Assembly: GCA_013215025.1 (NCBI GenBank)
Contig: JABSRR010000079.1
Location: forward strand, 1 to 8,558
Reading direction: 5' to 3'
Length of the DNA stretch: 8,558 nucleotides
Source: Pseudomonadales bacterium
Lineage (GTDB): Bacteria; Pseudomonadota; Gammaproteobacteria; Pseudomonadales; DT-91
Each line of letters begins with the position of its first letter. Position 1 is the stretch's first letter. Below the pieces are notes generated by a model that did not search any database, was not told where the DNA came from, and saw only the letters and a list, made by a program, of their open reading frames with translations. This document shows positions 1 to 6,591 of this stretch, in pieces. The position numbers and the translations under genes were made by a program.

Positions 1-1
1 T

Positions 2-262
2 GGCGTCTCGGCTTCGCTTGCGCTATTAGGTGATCTAAATGTTGCTGAGCCTGGTGCCAGAGCTGGTTTTGCCGGGCCCAATATCATTGAGCAAACTATT
101 CGACAAAAATTACCACCAGGTTTTCAACGCAGTGAATTTCTTTTAGATCATGGTGCGATTGATATGATTATTCATCGTCATGATATGAAAGATAAACTGT
201 CCAGCATATTAGCAAAGCTAAGTCATAAAGATCTTGCTGATGGTGAGCTTGAATCGGCTTAG
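2..262 (+). CDS. accD: Acetyl-CoA carboxylase carboxyltransferase subunit beta, C-terminal part
   Basis: This is the 3' end of accD; the 5' part, including the N-terminal zinc ribbon, lies outside the window. AccD pairs with AccA to form the carboxyltransferase that moves the carboxyl group from biotin carrier protein to acetyl-CoA, giving malonyl-CoA for fatty-acid synthesis in the cytoplasm. The visible 86 residues read [20 protein letters not shown], then [33 protein letters not shown] and a closing amphipathic helix. These are highly characteristic of the AccD C-terminal crotonase-like fold (the GARAGFAGP and [13 protein letters not shown] blocks). The tail after the last conserved helix ([13 protein letters not shown]) is a short lineage-specific extension. 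The stop TAG at 260-262 lies in the first copy of a 10-bp tandem repeat. accD directly before folC is the usual order in Pseudomonas-type Gammaproteobacteria. The identification is secure; only the start is missing. Confidence 0.96.
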   Translation, partial: GVSASLALLGDLNVAEPGARAGFAGPNIIEQTIRQKLPPGFQRSEFLLDHGAIDMIIHRHDMKDKLSSILAKLSHKDLADGELESA

Positions 263-302
263 ATCGGCTTAGATCGGCTTAGATCGGTTTAGGTCGTCTC
301 GA
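253..302. repeat. 10-bp tandem repeat across the accD stop codon
   Basis: The unit ATCGGCTTAG occurs three times exactly (253-262, 263-272, 273-282) and once with one change (ATCGGTTTAG, 283-292). A strongly degraded fifth unit (GTCGTCTCGA, 293-302) may follow. The first copy encodes the last accD codons and supplies the stop. Because the unit is 10 bp, each copy shifts the frame by one, so TAG falls in all three forward frames (260, 270, 280) and again in the first frame at 290. The array fills the accD-folC gap and occupies the place where a folC ribosome binding site would be. Replication slippage is the likely origin. Confidence 0.9.
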
Positions 303-304
303 GT

Positions 305-1642
305 ATGCTGCAAAAAAATTTGGCTGACTGGCTAGCTGAGCTAGAAACTCGTCATAGTCAACTCACTGGAAAGTCTATTGACTTAGGCTTGGATCGCGTT
401 CGCGCTGTCGCAGATGCCATGGGCCTGTTGTCGCTGAAAACCAAGCCAAATTGTCAGATTGTCACGGTTGCAGGCACCAATGGCAAGGGCAGTTTTGTCT
501 CAGCTGCTGCCCATCTGCTTAGTCAGCGTGGATTTGCTGTCGCAAGCTATACCTCGCCGCACATGCACAGCTTTAATGAACGCATTCAGATTAATCAATC
601 ACCGCTCAGTGATCAATCTTTAGCTGCAGCTTTCGAAGCAGTAGAAGAAGTGAGGTCAAGCTTAGCTATTTCATTAAGCTATTTTGAATTCACCACCTTA
701 GCGGCATTGTATTGTTTCAAGCAGACCGAGCTTGATGTCATTCTATTAGAAGTTGGTTTGGGTGGGCGCTTAGATGCAGTAAATATCATTGATGCCGATA
801 TTGCCGTGATCACGTCTATAGGCTTAGATCATCAAGACTTTTTGGGTGACAATTTAGAGACGATTGCGCTGGAAAAATGCGGCATTTTACGTGATCAAGC
901 GTCTCGCGTAGTGCTTGATGATCAACCCTTGGCTGCGTTACAGCAAGCCGTTGACCACCCTTTAGCGAAGAGCATAGATCGAGACTTTGTTATATCTCAA
1001 AGCCTTAAAGATGAGCAGATATGTTGGCAGCTTTCTGATCGTGAACTTGCTATTGATTACCCAGCAGTGATGGATAACGGTTTGTCAATAAGTTCGCAGG
1101 CAGGCGCAATTGTGGTCGTTAATCAACTGCTACAAAAAGCGCATCAAGCGATGTTGTCGCCTTCAGAAGTCGAGTCTTTAGCAGACTTAACATTGGCTGG
1201 TCGTTTTCAACAGTTAACGATAGACGGCGTGAGCTATGTGTTTGATGTGGCGCATAATCTCGACGCAGTTGCGCTACTTCAGAGGCGACTGCAGCAGCGC
1301 AAGCTGGCAGCGGGTGCAAAGCGCATAGCCTTGTTTGCGATGCTTAGCGACAAACCTTTGAGTGCCTCTATTGCTTGTTTAAAAGACACGTTTTTTGCGT
1401 GGTTTCTTGCTGAGTTAGATGACCCCAGAGCGTTTAAAGCCAGTGATGTTGCGGCAGAATTACATCAGCACGGCGTACACATGATTAGCGTCAGTAAAAA
1501 TGTCTCGCAAGCTGTGGCAAGGTTAAGGCAAATGACTCAAGCAGGTGATGAAATTGTCGTGTTTGGCTCCTTTGTCACCGTTGCCGCAGCCTTAAACAAG
1601 CTGCAAAAATACGCTGATCACAGTAAAATCTCGAAGATATGA
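305..1642 (+). CDS. folC: Bifunctional dihydrofolate synthase / folylpolyglutamate synthase
   Basis: FolC ligates L-glutamate to dihydropteroate to make dihydrofolate and extends the glutamate tail of reduced folates, using ATP, in the cytoplasm. The 445-residue length is normal for the family. Visible Mur-ligase-type features are the P-loop GTNGKGS at residues 57-63, SPHMHSFNERI near 84-94, YFEFTTLAA near 126-134, EVGLGGRLDAVN at 149-160, SIGLDHQDFLG near 171-181 and ALEKCGI at 188-194, whose K191 matches the lysine usually carbamylated. The C-terminal domain has AGRFQ (298-302), DVAHN (314-318) and GSFVTVAA (421-428). Two positions that are commonly proline, before GRFQ and after DVAHN, are Ala and Leu here. 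The ATG at 305 gives the family's usual N-terminus (LADWLAELE, then IDLGLDRVRAVADAMGL). No good Shine-Dalgarno precedes it; only an AGG at 291-293 inside the repeat, about 11 bases away. It sits 42 bases after accD and is probably co-transcribed with it. Confidence 0.96.
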   Translation: MLQKNLADWLAELETRHSQLTGKSIDLGLDRVRAVADAMGLLSLKTKPNCQIVTVAGTNGKGSFVSAAAHLLSQRGFAVASYTSPHMHSFNERIQINQSPLSDQSLAAAFEAVEEVRSSLAISLSYFEFTTLAALYCFKQTELDVILLEVGLGGRLDAVNIIDADIAVITSIGLDHQDFLGDNLETIALEKCGILRDQASRVVLDDQPLAALQQAVDHPLAKSIDRDFVISQSLKDEQICWQLSDRELAIDYPAVMDNGLSISSQAGAIVVVNQLLQKAHQAMLSPSEVESLADLTLAGRFQQLTIDGVSYVFDVAHNLDAVALLQRRLQQRKLAAGAKRIALFAMLSDKPLSASIACLKDTFFAWFLAELDDPRAFKASDVAAELHQHGVHMISVSKNVSQAVARLRQMTQAGDEIVVFGSFVTVAAALNKLQKYADHSKISKI

Positions 1643-1649
1643 TTAAGCA

Positions 1650-1679
1650 TTGACGCAATCATTTTATTACATTGATAAT
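1650..1679 (+). promoter_or_regulatory. Candidate sigma70-type promoter in the folC/SPOR-gene gap
   Basis: TTGACG (1650-1655, five of six to the -35 consensus) is followed after 18 bases by GATAAT (1674-1679, five of six to the -10 consensus). Transcription would begin near 1686, almost on the ATG at 1687, so the transcript would be nearly leaderless. The match is seen directly; activity is inference, since AT-rich gaps give such matches by chance. Confidence 0.3.
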
Positions 1680-1686
1680 AAACCGT

Positions 1687-2259
1687 ATGGCTAACCCTCA
1701 AGAACCGCAGGCAGATAACCTAGAATCGATTAAGTTTCGAGTTGTTGGCGCGTTAATTATTTTGCTGGCAAGTTTAATAGCCTGGTGGCTAATACTGGAT
1801 CATGATCTGCAAAAATTTGATGCGCTGGGTGACTCCTTGCAGCATACGGTTGATGTTCAGCACTTTGCGATTCCAGCAGAGACCGTTGAAAGATTAGAAC
1901 AATATCAGGCAGAGGCCGCGAATACCCCGGCGACTAAAGTCGCGGCCAATCAACCATCCAGTGCATCGCAGACAGCGCAAACCTCAAATGCAACGCAGCT
2001 TAAACTTAAAGATGCATGGGTATTACAGCTTGGTGTTTTTAAGGATAAAAATAATGCCCATGAACTGCGAAAAACGCTGCATGCGGCTAATTTATCTGCC
2101 TATGTAAAAACCTTTTCAAGCGATAATGACACGGTATACCGCGTGCTGGTTGGACCAAAACTGATTAAGTCAGAGCTGCTGGCTTTAAAGCCTAAAGTGA
2201 TTGAAGTCAGCGGAATAGAACCCATGTTAGTTAAGTTCAAGCCAGGATTTGAACAGTGA
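1687..2259 (+). CDS. dedD: SPOR-domain single-pass membrane protein (DedD-like)
   Basis: This is an inner-membrane protein with a short cytoplasmic N-terminus, one membrane segment and a periplasmic SPOR domain. SPOR domains bind septal peptidoglycan stripped of stem peptides, and E. coli DedD with this layout assists cell division. Residues 19-37 (VVGALIILLASLIAWWLIL) form the membrane helix after positively charged KFR. Residues about 41-106 are a low-complexity Ala/Thr/Gln/Ser linker. The SPOR domain spans about 109-184, with WVLQLGVF at 111-118 and YRVLVGP at 151-157, both hallmark strands. I chose ATG 1687 (190 aa); an in-frame TTG at 1672 would add five residues (MIINR). Neither has a Shine-Dalgarno. 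The gene overlaps cvpA by 4 bases, and the folC-dedD-cvpA-purF order matches other Gammaproteobacteria. The symbol rests on domain layout and position, because SPOR proteins diverge quickly outside the domain. The SPOR call itself is firm. Confidence 0.88.
   Translation: MANPQEPQADNLESIKFRVVGALIILLASLIAWWLILDHDLQKFDALGDSLQHTVDVQHFAIPAETVERLEQYQAEAANTPATKVAANQPSSASQTAQTSNATQLKLKDAWVLQLGVFKDKNNAHELRKTLHAANLSAYVKTFSSDNDTVYRVLVGPKLIKSELLALKPKVIEVSGIEPMLVKFKPGFEQ
2244..2247 (+). promoter_or_regulatory. Ribosome binding site for cvpA GTG start
   Basis: AGGA lies 8 bases before the GTG at 2256, inside the end of the SPOR-domain gene. It supports GTG as the real start, since no in-frame ATG gives the conserved CvpA N-terminus, and fits translational coupling across the GTGA overlap. 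Confidence 0.6.
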
Positions 2260-2774
2260 TTGTACCAAGTAATTGGGTTGACTGGCTGATCTTAGCGATT
2301 ATTACATTATCAGCATTGATCAGTTTGAAACGTGGTTTTGTCAAAGAAGTTTTGTCATTAGTAATTTGGTTGATGGCGATCTTGCTGAGCATTATGTTTC
2401 ATCAGCAACTAGCTGTTATTTTAGCGCCATATATAGACTCGCCATCGTTACGAAAATTAGCCGCATTGTTTTGTTTGTTTATTTTGTGCTTACTGGTTGG
2501 TGGCTTGTTTTCATTTATTCTCAGTCAGTTGGTGCATTGGACGGGTTTGACCGGTACTGATCGCTTACTGGGCATGGTATTCGGTAGTCTGCGCGGCGTG
2601 CTAGTGGTTGTGGTGGTGCTTATGCTAGGCAAAACGCTGTTGCCACTGCATCAAGAACAATGGTGGCTGAGCTCTAATTTAATCCCTCATTTTGAGCGTT
2701 TAGAAACCTGGGTTATGACTCAGGGCTTAGCGCTACGAGATATCTTCATACCATTAATTAGTGGGCGAACCTAG
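2256..2774 (+). CDS. cvpA: CvpA family inner-membrane protein
   Basis: This 172-residue protein belongs to the CvpA family, named for the E. coli gene needed for colicin V production and since linked to envelope stress tolerance; its molecular function is not settled. About four membrane helices are visible: near 8-24, 30-47, 67-91 and 106-124. Family marks are SLKRGFVKEVLSL after the first helix, TDRLLGMVFGSLRGVL before the last, and the WWLSSNLIPHFE block near the C-terminus. The GTG start overlaps the upstream stop (GTGA) and has an AGGA motif at good spacing. cvpA directly before purF, with only 24 bases between, is a long-known pairing in Gammaproteobacteria. I see no convincing PurR operator nearby. 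The family call is secure. Confidence 0.95.
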   Translation: MIVPSNWVDWLILAIITLSALISLKRGFVKEVLSLVIWLMAILLSIMFHQQLAVILAPYIDSPSLRKLAALFCLFILCLLVGGLFSFILSQLVHWTGLTGTDRLLGMVFGSLRGVLVVVVVLMLGKTLLPLHQEQWWLSSNLIPHFERLETWVMTQGLALRDIFIPLISGRT

Positions 2775-2798
2775 TCTAAAACATAGAGAGAAAGATAC

Positions 2799-4328
2799 AT
2801 GTGTGGTATTGCGGGCATTGTTTCATCGCAAAATGTCAATCAAGAGCTGTATGATGGCTTAACTGTGCTGCAGCATCGTGGCCAGGATGCCGCGGGTATG
2901 GTGACCTGTGAACTGGGTCGATTTCATCAGCGTAAAGGCAATGGGCTGGTTAAAGATGTATTTCGCACACGTCATATGCAGGTGCTGCAGGGCAATATGG
3001 GGATTGGTCATGTGCGATACCCAACCGCGGGCTCATCGTCGCCGGCCCTCGCACAGCCTTTTTATGTTAACTCACCTTATGGCATTTCGCTGGCTCACAA
3101 CGGTAATTTAACCAATACCCAGCAATTGGCGCGCGAGATTTACCAAGAAGACCTACGGCATGCGAATACCGATTCAGATTCTGAAGTTTTGCTTAATATT
3201 TTCGCTCATGAGCTGCAGCGACTGGGTAAATTAAGACCCGATCCTAGCGATATTTTTACCGCGATTAAAGCCGTTCACAGCCGTATTCGCGGTGGTTATG
3301 CCGTGATTGCGATGATTGCTAATTATGGTTTGGTTGCATTTAGAGATCCGAATGGCATTCGGCCTATAGTCTATGGCCAACGCCATGCTGCAAATGGTGA
3401 GCTTGAATATATGGTGGCATCCGAGAGTGTGGCATTAGATGTTTTAGGTTTTGACTTAATCCGTGATATTGCTCCCGGCGAAGCCTTATTTGTTGGCCTT
3501 GATGGCACGCTGCACTTGGAGCAATGTGCTGAACATACGCGCTCGGTGCCCTGTATTTTTGAGCATGTTTATTTTGCCCGCCCAGACTCGATTATTGACA
3601 ATATTTCTGTGTATAAAACGCGCATGCGTATGGGTGAATACCTAGCGAAGAAAATCTTGTCGCAACGACCTGAGCATGATATCGATGTGGTGATTCCAAT
3701 CCCCGATACTTCGAGGGTTTCGGCTCAATCATTGGCCTATCAGTTGGGGGTTAAGTTTCGCGAAGGGCTGATGAAAAATCGTTATATTGGTAGGACCTTT
3801 ATTATGCCTGGACAAACACAGCGGAAGAAATCGGTACGGCAAAAACTAAATACGATTGAATTAGAATTTAAAGGTAAAAACGTGCTGCTGGTTGATGATT
3901 CAATTGTTCGGGGTACAACGTGTAAGCAAATCATCGAAATGGCTAGGGATGCCGGCGCAAATAAGGTGTATTTTGCATCTGCTGCCCCTGCGGTGAAATA
4001 TCCCAATGTTTACGGTATCGATATGCCGGTTGCAGCAGAGCTGATTGCGCATGGTCGCAGCGACGACGAAGTATGTCAGCTGATTGGAGCCGACTGGCTT
4101 ATTTATCAAGATTTAGAGGCCTTAGTTGCCAGCTGCAGAGAGGGTAACGAGCGGATTACCGAGTTTGAATGCTCTGTGTTTAATGGCGAGTATGTTACCG
4201 GAGACGTGACCGACACTTACCTTAAAGATATTGAAGAGACTCGTAATGATGCCTCCAAAGCAAAGGTGCAGGCAAAACTGGATACGGCAGACGGCTCATT
4301 TGTGGGCTTATATAACGATATCTCGTAA
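2799..4328 (+). CDS. purF: Amidophosphoribosyltransferase (glutamine PRPP amidotransferase)
   Basis: PurF makes 5-phosphoribosylamine from PRPP and glutamine, the committed first step of de novo purine synthesis, in the cytoplasm. The protein begins MCGIAGIV, so removal of Met exposes Cys2, the Ntn-hydrolase nucleophile of the glutaminase domain (about 2-235). Other glutaminase residues visible are R73 in HVRYPT, N101-G102 in AHNGNLTN and the DSDSEVLL block (125-132). The phosphoribosyltransferase domain follows, with the flexible loop near 326-351 ([20 protein letters not shown]) and the PRPP-binding loop [13 protein letters not shown] at 362-374. There is no N-terminal propeptide, and YGIDMP (405-410) is as in the E. 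coli-type enzyme, in contrast to the Fe-S, propeptide-bearing Bacillus type. At 509 residues it is full length. The ATG at 2799 is preceded by a purine-rich AGAGAGAAAG stretch. Feedback inhibition by AMP/GMP is known for the family. Confidence 0.98.
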   Translation: MCGIAGIVSSQNVNQELYDGLTVLQHRGQDAAGMVTCELGRFHQRKGNGLVKDVFRTRHMQVLQGNMGIGHVRYPTAGSSSPALAQPFYVNSPYGISLAHNGNLTNTQQLAREIYQEDLRHANTDSDSEVLLNIFAHELQRLGKLRPDPSDIFTAIKAVHSRIRGGYAVIAMIANYGLVAFRDPNGIRPIVYGQRHAANGELEYMVASESVALDVLGFDLIRDIAPGEALFVGLDGTLHLEQCAEHTRSVPCIFEHVYFARPDSIIDNISVYKTRMRMGEYLAKKILSQRPEHDIDVVIPIPDTSRVSAQSLAYQLGVKFREGLMKNRYIGRTFIMPGQTQRKKSVRQKLNTIELEFKGKNVLLVDDSIVRGTTCKQIIEMARDAGANKVYFASAAPAVKYPNVYGIDMPVAAELIAHGRSDDEVCQLIGADWLIYQDLEALVASCREGNERITEFECSVFNGEYVTGDVTDTYLKDIEETRNDASKAKVQAKLDTADGSFVGLYNDIS

Positions 4329-4337
4329 TTGTTTGAT

Positions 4338-4365
4338 CGGTTAGGCGACTGTGATTGCTTAACCG
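4338..4365 (+). other. Hairpin in the purF-metZ gap
   Basis: CGGTTAGGC (4338-4346) can pair with GCTTAACCG (4357-4365), giving a 9-bp stem with one G-U wobble and a 10-base loop. No run of T follows, so it is not a classical Rho-independent terminator. It begins 9 bases after the purF stop and could act as an mRNA 3' stabiliser, an attenuation element for metZ, or have no role. The 96-base gap is the largest untranslated stretch in the window. No riboswitch fold or MetJ box was recognised in it. Confidence 0.45.
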
Positions 4366-4412
4366 TATAACTGAAAGCTTAACGACTTACTGTGCCTGCT
4401 GTAAGCAAATAT

Positions 4413-4417
4413 AAGAG
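4413..4417 (+). promoter_or_regulatory. Ribosome binding site deciding the metZ start
   Basis: AAGAG sits 7 bases before ATG 4425. The competing upstream in-frame GTG at 4392 lacks a comparable motif, so translation most likely begins at 4425. Confidence 0.55.
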
Positions 4418-4424
4418 TACAATC

Positions 4425-5630
4425 ATGGATTCGCTAGATCACCAACGACAAGCTATTTTGCAGCAAGCTGAGCTTGAAACCTTGGCAGTTCGCTCAGGCC
4501 ATATGCGCTCGCCAGAAGGTGAACACAGTGAGCCAATTTTCGCCACCTCGAGTTATGTGTTTAACTCTGCATCTGCAGCAGCAGCGCGTTTCTCTGGTGA
4601 ATCACCGGGTAATGTATATTCTCGTTATACTAACCCAACGGTTCGTGCATTTGAGCAACGTCTTGCCGCGATGGAAGGTGGTGAGCAGGCTGTGGCAACA
4701 TCATCGGGTATGGCAGCTATTTTAAGTACCTGTCTTGCGTTGTTATCAAAAGGTGATCATGTCGTTTGTTCCCGCAGTGTCTTTGGCACCACTACCGTAG
4801 TTTTTAATAAGTACCTGGCGAAATTCGGTGTTGAGGTTAGCTTTGTTGCACCCACAGACTATGCTGCATGGCAGACAGCGATCACGGATAAAACGCGTTT
4901 ACTGTTCTTGGAGTCACCCTCTAACCCCTTGTCTGAGGTGGTAGACATTGCCAAACTCGCGAGTATTAGCCAAGCTCACCAATGCTTACTGATTGTTGAT
5001 AATTGCTTTTGCACACCAGCACTGCAGCAACCACTTGCACTGGGTGCAGATATCGTTATTCATTCAGCGACTAAATTTCTCGATGGTCAGGGGCGCTGCT
5101 TAGGTGGAGCGGTAGTCGGCCGTGCTGAACATATGGATGAAGTGCTGGCATTTATTCGATCTGCTGGTCCATCAATGAGCCCGTTTAATGCCTGGGTTTT
5201 TTTGAAAGGCTTAGAAACACTCTCGATCAGGATGCGTGCCCATTGCGATCAGGCAATGCAATTGGCCTTGTGGTTACAACAGCAAGACTGTGTGCAGCAG
5301 GTTTTTTATGCCGGTTTGCCAGAGCATCCGCAGCACCAACTTGCTGCCACGCAACAGAGCGGCTTTGGCGGTGTGCTAGCATTTACCGTTAAAGGTGGGC
5401 GAGAACAGGCCTGGCAGGTGATTGATGCGACACGCATATTGTCTATTACGGCTAACCTGGGTGATACCAAAACAACCATTGTGCATCCGGCAACGACTAC
5501 ACATGGGCGCCTCAGCGATGCAGAAAAGCAGGCAGCAGGCATTGGCGAGAATTTAATTCGTATTTCTGTAGGCTTAGAACATATCAACGATATTCAGTCG
5601 GACCTTAAGCGAGGCTTTGATTTACTGTGA
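4425..5630 (+). CDS. metZ: O-succinylhomoserine sulfhydrylase
   Basis: MetZ is a PLP enzyme of the Cys/Met metabolism family that makes homocysteine directly from O-succinylhomoserine and sulfide, bypassing cystathionine. The Schiff-base lysine is K217 in HSATKFLDGQGRCLGG; this FLDGQGR-type sequence after the lysine is typical of MetZ rather than of cystathionine synthase or lyase. Other marks are YSRYTNPT (65-72), SSGMAA (93-98), VDN with D191 that contacts the cofactor ring, and LGDTKTTIVHPATTTHGRL (345-363). The 401-residue length is normal. I chose ATG 4425 because AAGAG (4413-4417) lies 7 bases before it; an in-frame GTG at 4392 would add 11 residues that do not look conserved. It overlaps the MoxR-family gene by 4 bases (GTGA). 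Acetylhomoserine-using MetY is the main alternative, but it is usually longer. purF-metZ adjacency is seen in Pseudomonas. Confidence 0.94.
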   Translation: MDSLDHQRQAILQQAELETLAVRSGHMRSPEGEHSEPIFATSSYVFNSASAAAARFSGESPGNVYSRYTNPTVRAFEQRLAAMEGGEQAVATSSGMAAILSTCLALLSKGDHVVCSRSVFGTTTVVFNKYLAKFGVEVSFVAPTDYAAWQTAITDKTRLLFLESPSNPLSEVVDIAKLASISQAHQCLLIVDNCFCTPALQQPLALGADIVIHSATKFLDGQGRCLGGAVVGRAEHMDEVLAFIRSAGPSMSPFNAWVFLKGLETLSIRMRAHCDQAMQLALWLQQQDCVQQVFYAGLPEHPQHQLAATQQSGFGGVLAFTVKGGREQAWQVIDATRILSITANLGDTKTTIVHPATTTHGRLSDAEKQAAGIGENLIRISVGLEHINDIQSDLKRGFDLL

Positions 5631-6571
5631 ATGCAAAACCTCCGATGCCAGACTTTCAGGCGACAATACAAAACTGCATAAGCCAGCTGTCTACCGTTAT
5701 TCAAGGGAAAGACAGAGCGCTAAAACAAACACTCGCCTGTATTTTAGCTAACGGACATGTTTTGTTGGAAGATCTGCCGGGAACCGGGAAAACGTCTCTC
5801 GCTCAGGCTCTGGCACAGGTATTGGGATTAGATTATGCCAGGGTGCAATTTACCTCTGACTTATTACCGGCTGATGTCATTGGCACTACTATTTATGACC
5901 AGCAAGCGCAGCAGTTTCACTTCCAACGTGGCCCGATTTTTACGCAGCTACTATTGGCCGATGAAATTAACCGCAGCAGCGCAAAAACCCAGTCTGCTTT
6001 ACTTGAAGCCATGGCAGAGAGGCAGGTTACTGTTGATGGGCAATCATATAGCCTGGCAAAACCTTTCTTTGTTATTGCGACCCAAAACCCACAATCACAA
6101 TTTGGTACTTTCCCTTTACCTGAGTCTCAACTAGACCGCTTTATGATGTCTGTAAGCATCGGCTATCCTGATTATGATGCTGAACTATCTTTACTGCGGG
6201 GTGATAGCGGCAGAGAATTTTTAGCAGCTCTAAGCGCCATGCTTGATGCCTCAGGCATCGTTCAGGTCCAGCAACAGGTGAGCTCGATTCGTTGCTCTGA
6301 CACCTTGCTTGCTTACATCATGCGTTTAGTCACTGCAACTCGAGAGCATAGCCAGCTGAGCTATGGTGTTTCGCCGCGAGCTGCACTCGCCTTAGTGCAA
6401 GCCTCAAAAGCATGGGCTTTTATTGATGGTCGTGATTTTGTCATACCTGAGGATATTCAAGCGCTTATTAAAAATGTATGGCAACACCGGCTATTGTATG
6501 CAGCGAGTACACAACAAGATGCGGTGGCCATCTTAGATGGCATCGTTGAAACGACTGCTGTGAATATTTAA
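5627..6571 (+). CDS. MoxR-family AAA+ ATPase
   Basis: This is a soluble ATPase of the MoxR (AAA_3) group, thought to act as a chaperone-like remodeller of partner proteins encoded beside it. All catalytic marks are present: Walker A EDLPGTGKTS at 48-57 with K55, Walker B LLLADEINR at 108-116 with D112 and E113, sensor-1 N154 in ATQNP, the arginine finger in LPESQLDRF (R171), and sensor-2 R251 in GVSPRAALAL. The lid helical domain follows to residue 314, a usual length. The start is taken as GTG 5627, which overlaps the metZ stop (GTGA); a GAGG at 5611-5614 is 12 bases upstream, rather far. An ATG at 5645 (six residues later) is the alternative, without a better site. DUF58 and TgpA genes follow, the standard partner set. 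The specific substrate cannot be told from sequence. Confidence 0.95.
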   Translation: MNAKPPMPDFQATIQNCISQLSTVIQGKDRALKQTLACILANGHVLLEDLPGTGKTSLAQALAQVLGLDYARVQFTSDLLPADVIGTTIYDQQAQQFHFQRGPIFTQLLLADEINRSSAKTQSALLEAMAERQVTVDGQSYSLAKPFFVIATQNPQSQFGTFPLPESQLDRFMMSVSIGYPDYDAELSLLRGDSGREFLAALSAMLDASGIVQVQQQVSSIRCSDTLLAYIMRLVTATREHSQLSYGVSPRAALALVQASKAWAFIDGRDFVIPEDIQALIKNVWQHRLLYAASTQQDAVAILDGIVETTAVNI

Positions 6572-6591
6572 CCAATTAGATAGCTTGGAAT

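Noticed and set aside
1119..1319. Minus-strand open frame inside folC
   Set aside because: It lies wholly within a well-conserved gene, has no family motifs and no ribosome site; it is a coding shadow.
2628..2644. GGCAA...TTGCC inverted repeat with a central AACG, considered as a PurR operator for purF
   Set aside because: It matches the known PurR operator at only about half its positions, lies inside cvpA about 155 bases before purF, and fits cvpA coding sequence.
3782..4109. Two minus-strand open frames inside purF
   Set aside because: Both lie opposite the conserved phosphoribosyltransferase domain of purF and show no recognisable protein features.
4335..4347. Similarity of GATCGGTTAGGCG to the last unit of the accD-folC repeat
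   Set aside because: The shared word is short, has an indel, and occurs in an unrelated gap; chance similarity is sufficient.
4387..4415. TTACTG-N17-TATAAG as a metZ promoter
   Set aside because: The -10 is good but the -35 matches the consensus at only two positions, and the -10 region overlaps the metZ ribosome binding site, leaving a leader of about 3 bases without it.
5306..5587. Cys-rich minus-strand open frame of 93 residues inside metZ
   Set aside because: The cysteines arise from reading GCA/GCT-type codons of metZ on the opposite strand; there is no start context or motif.
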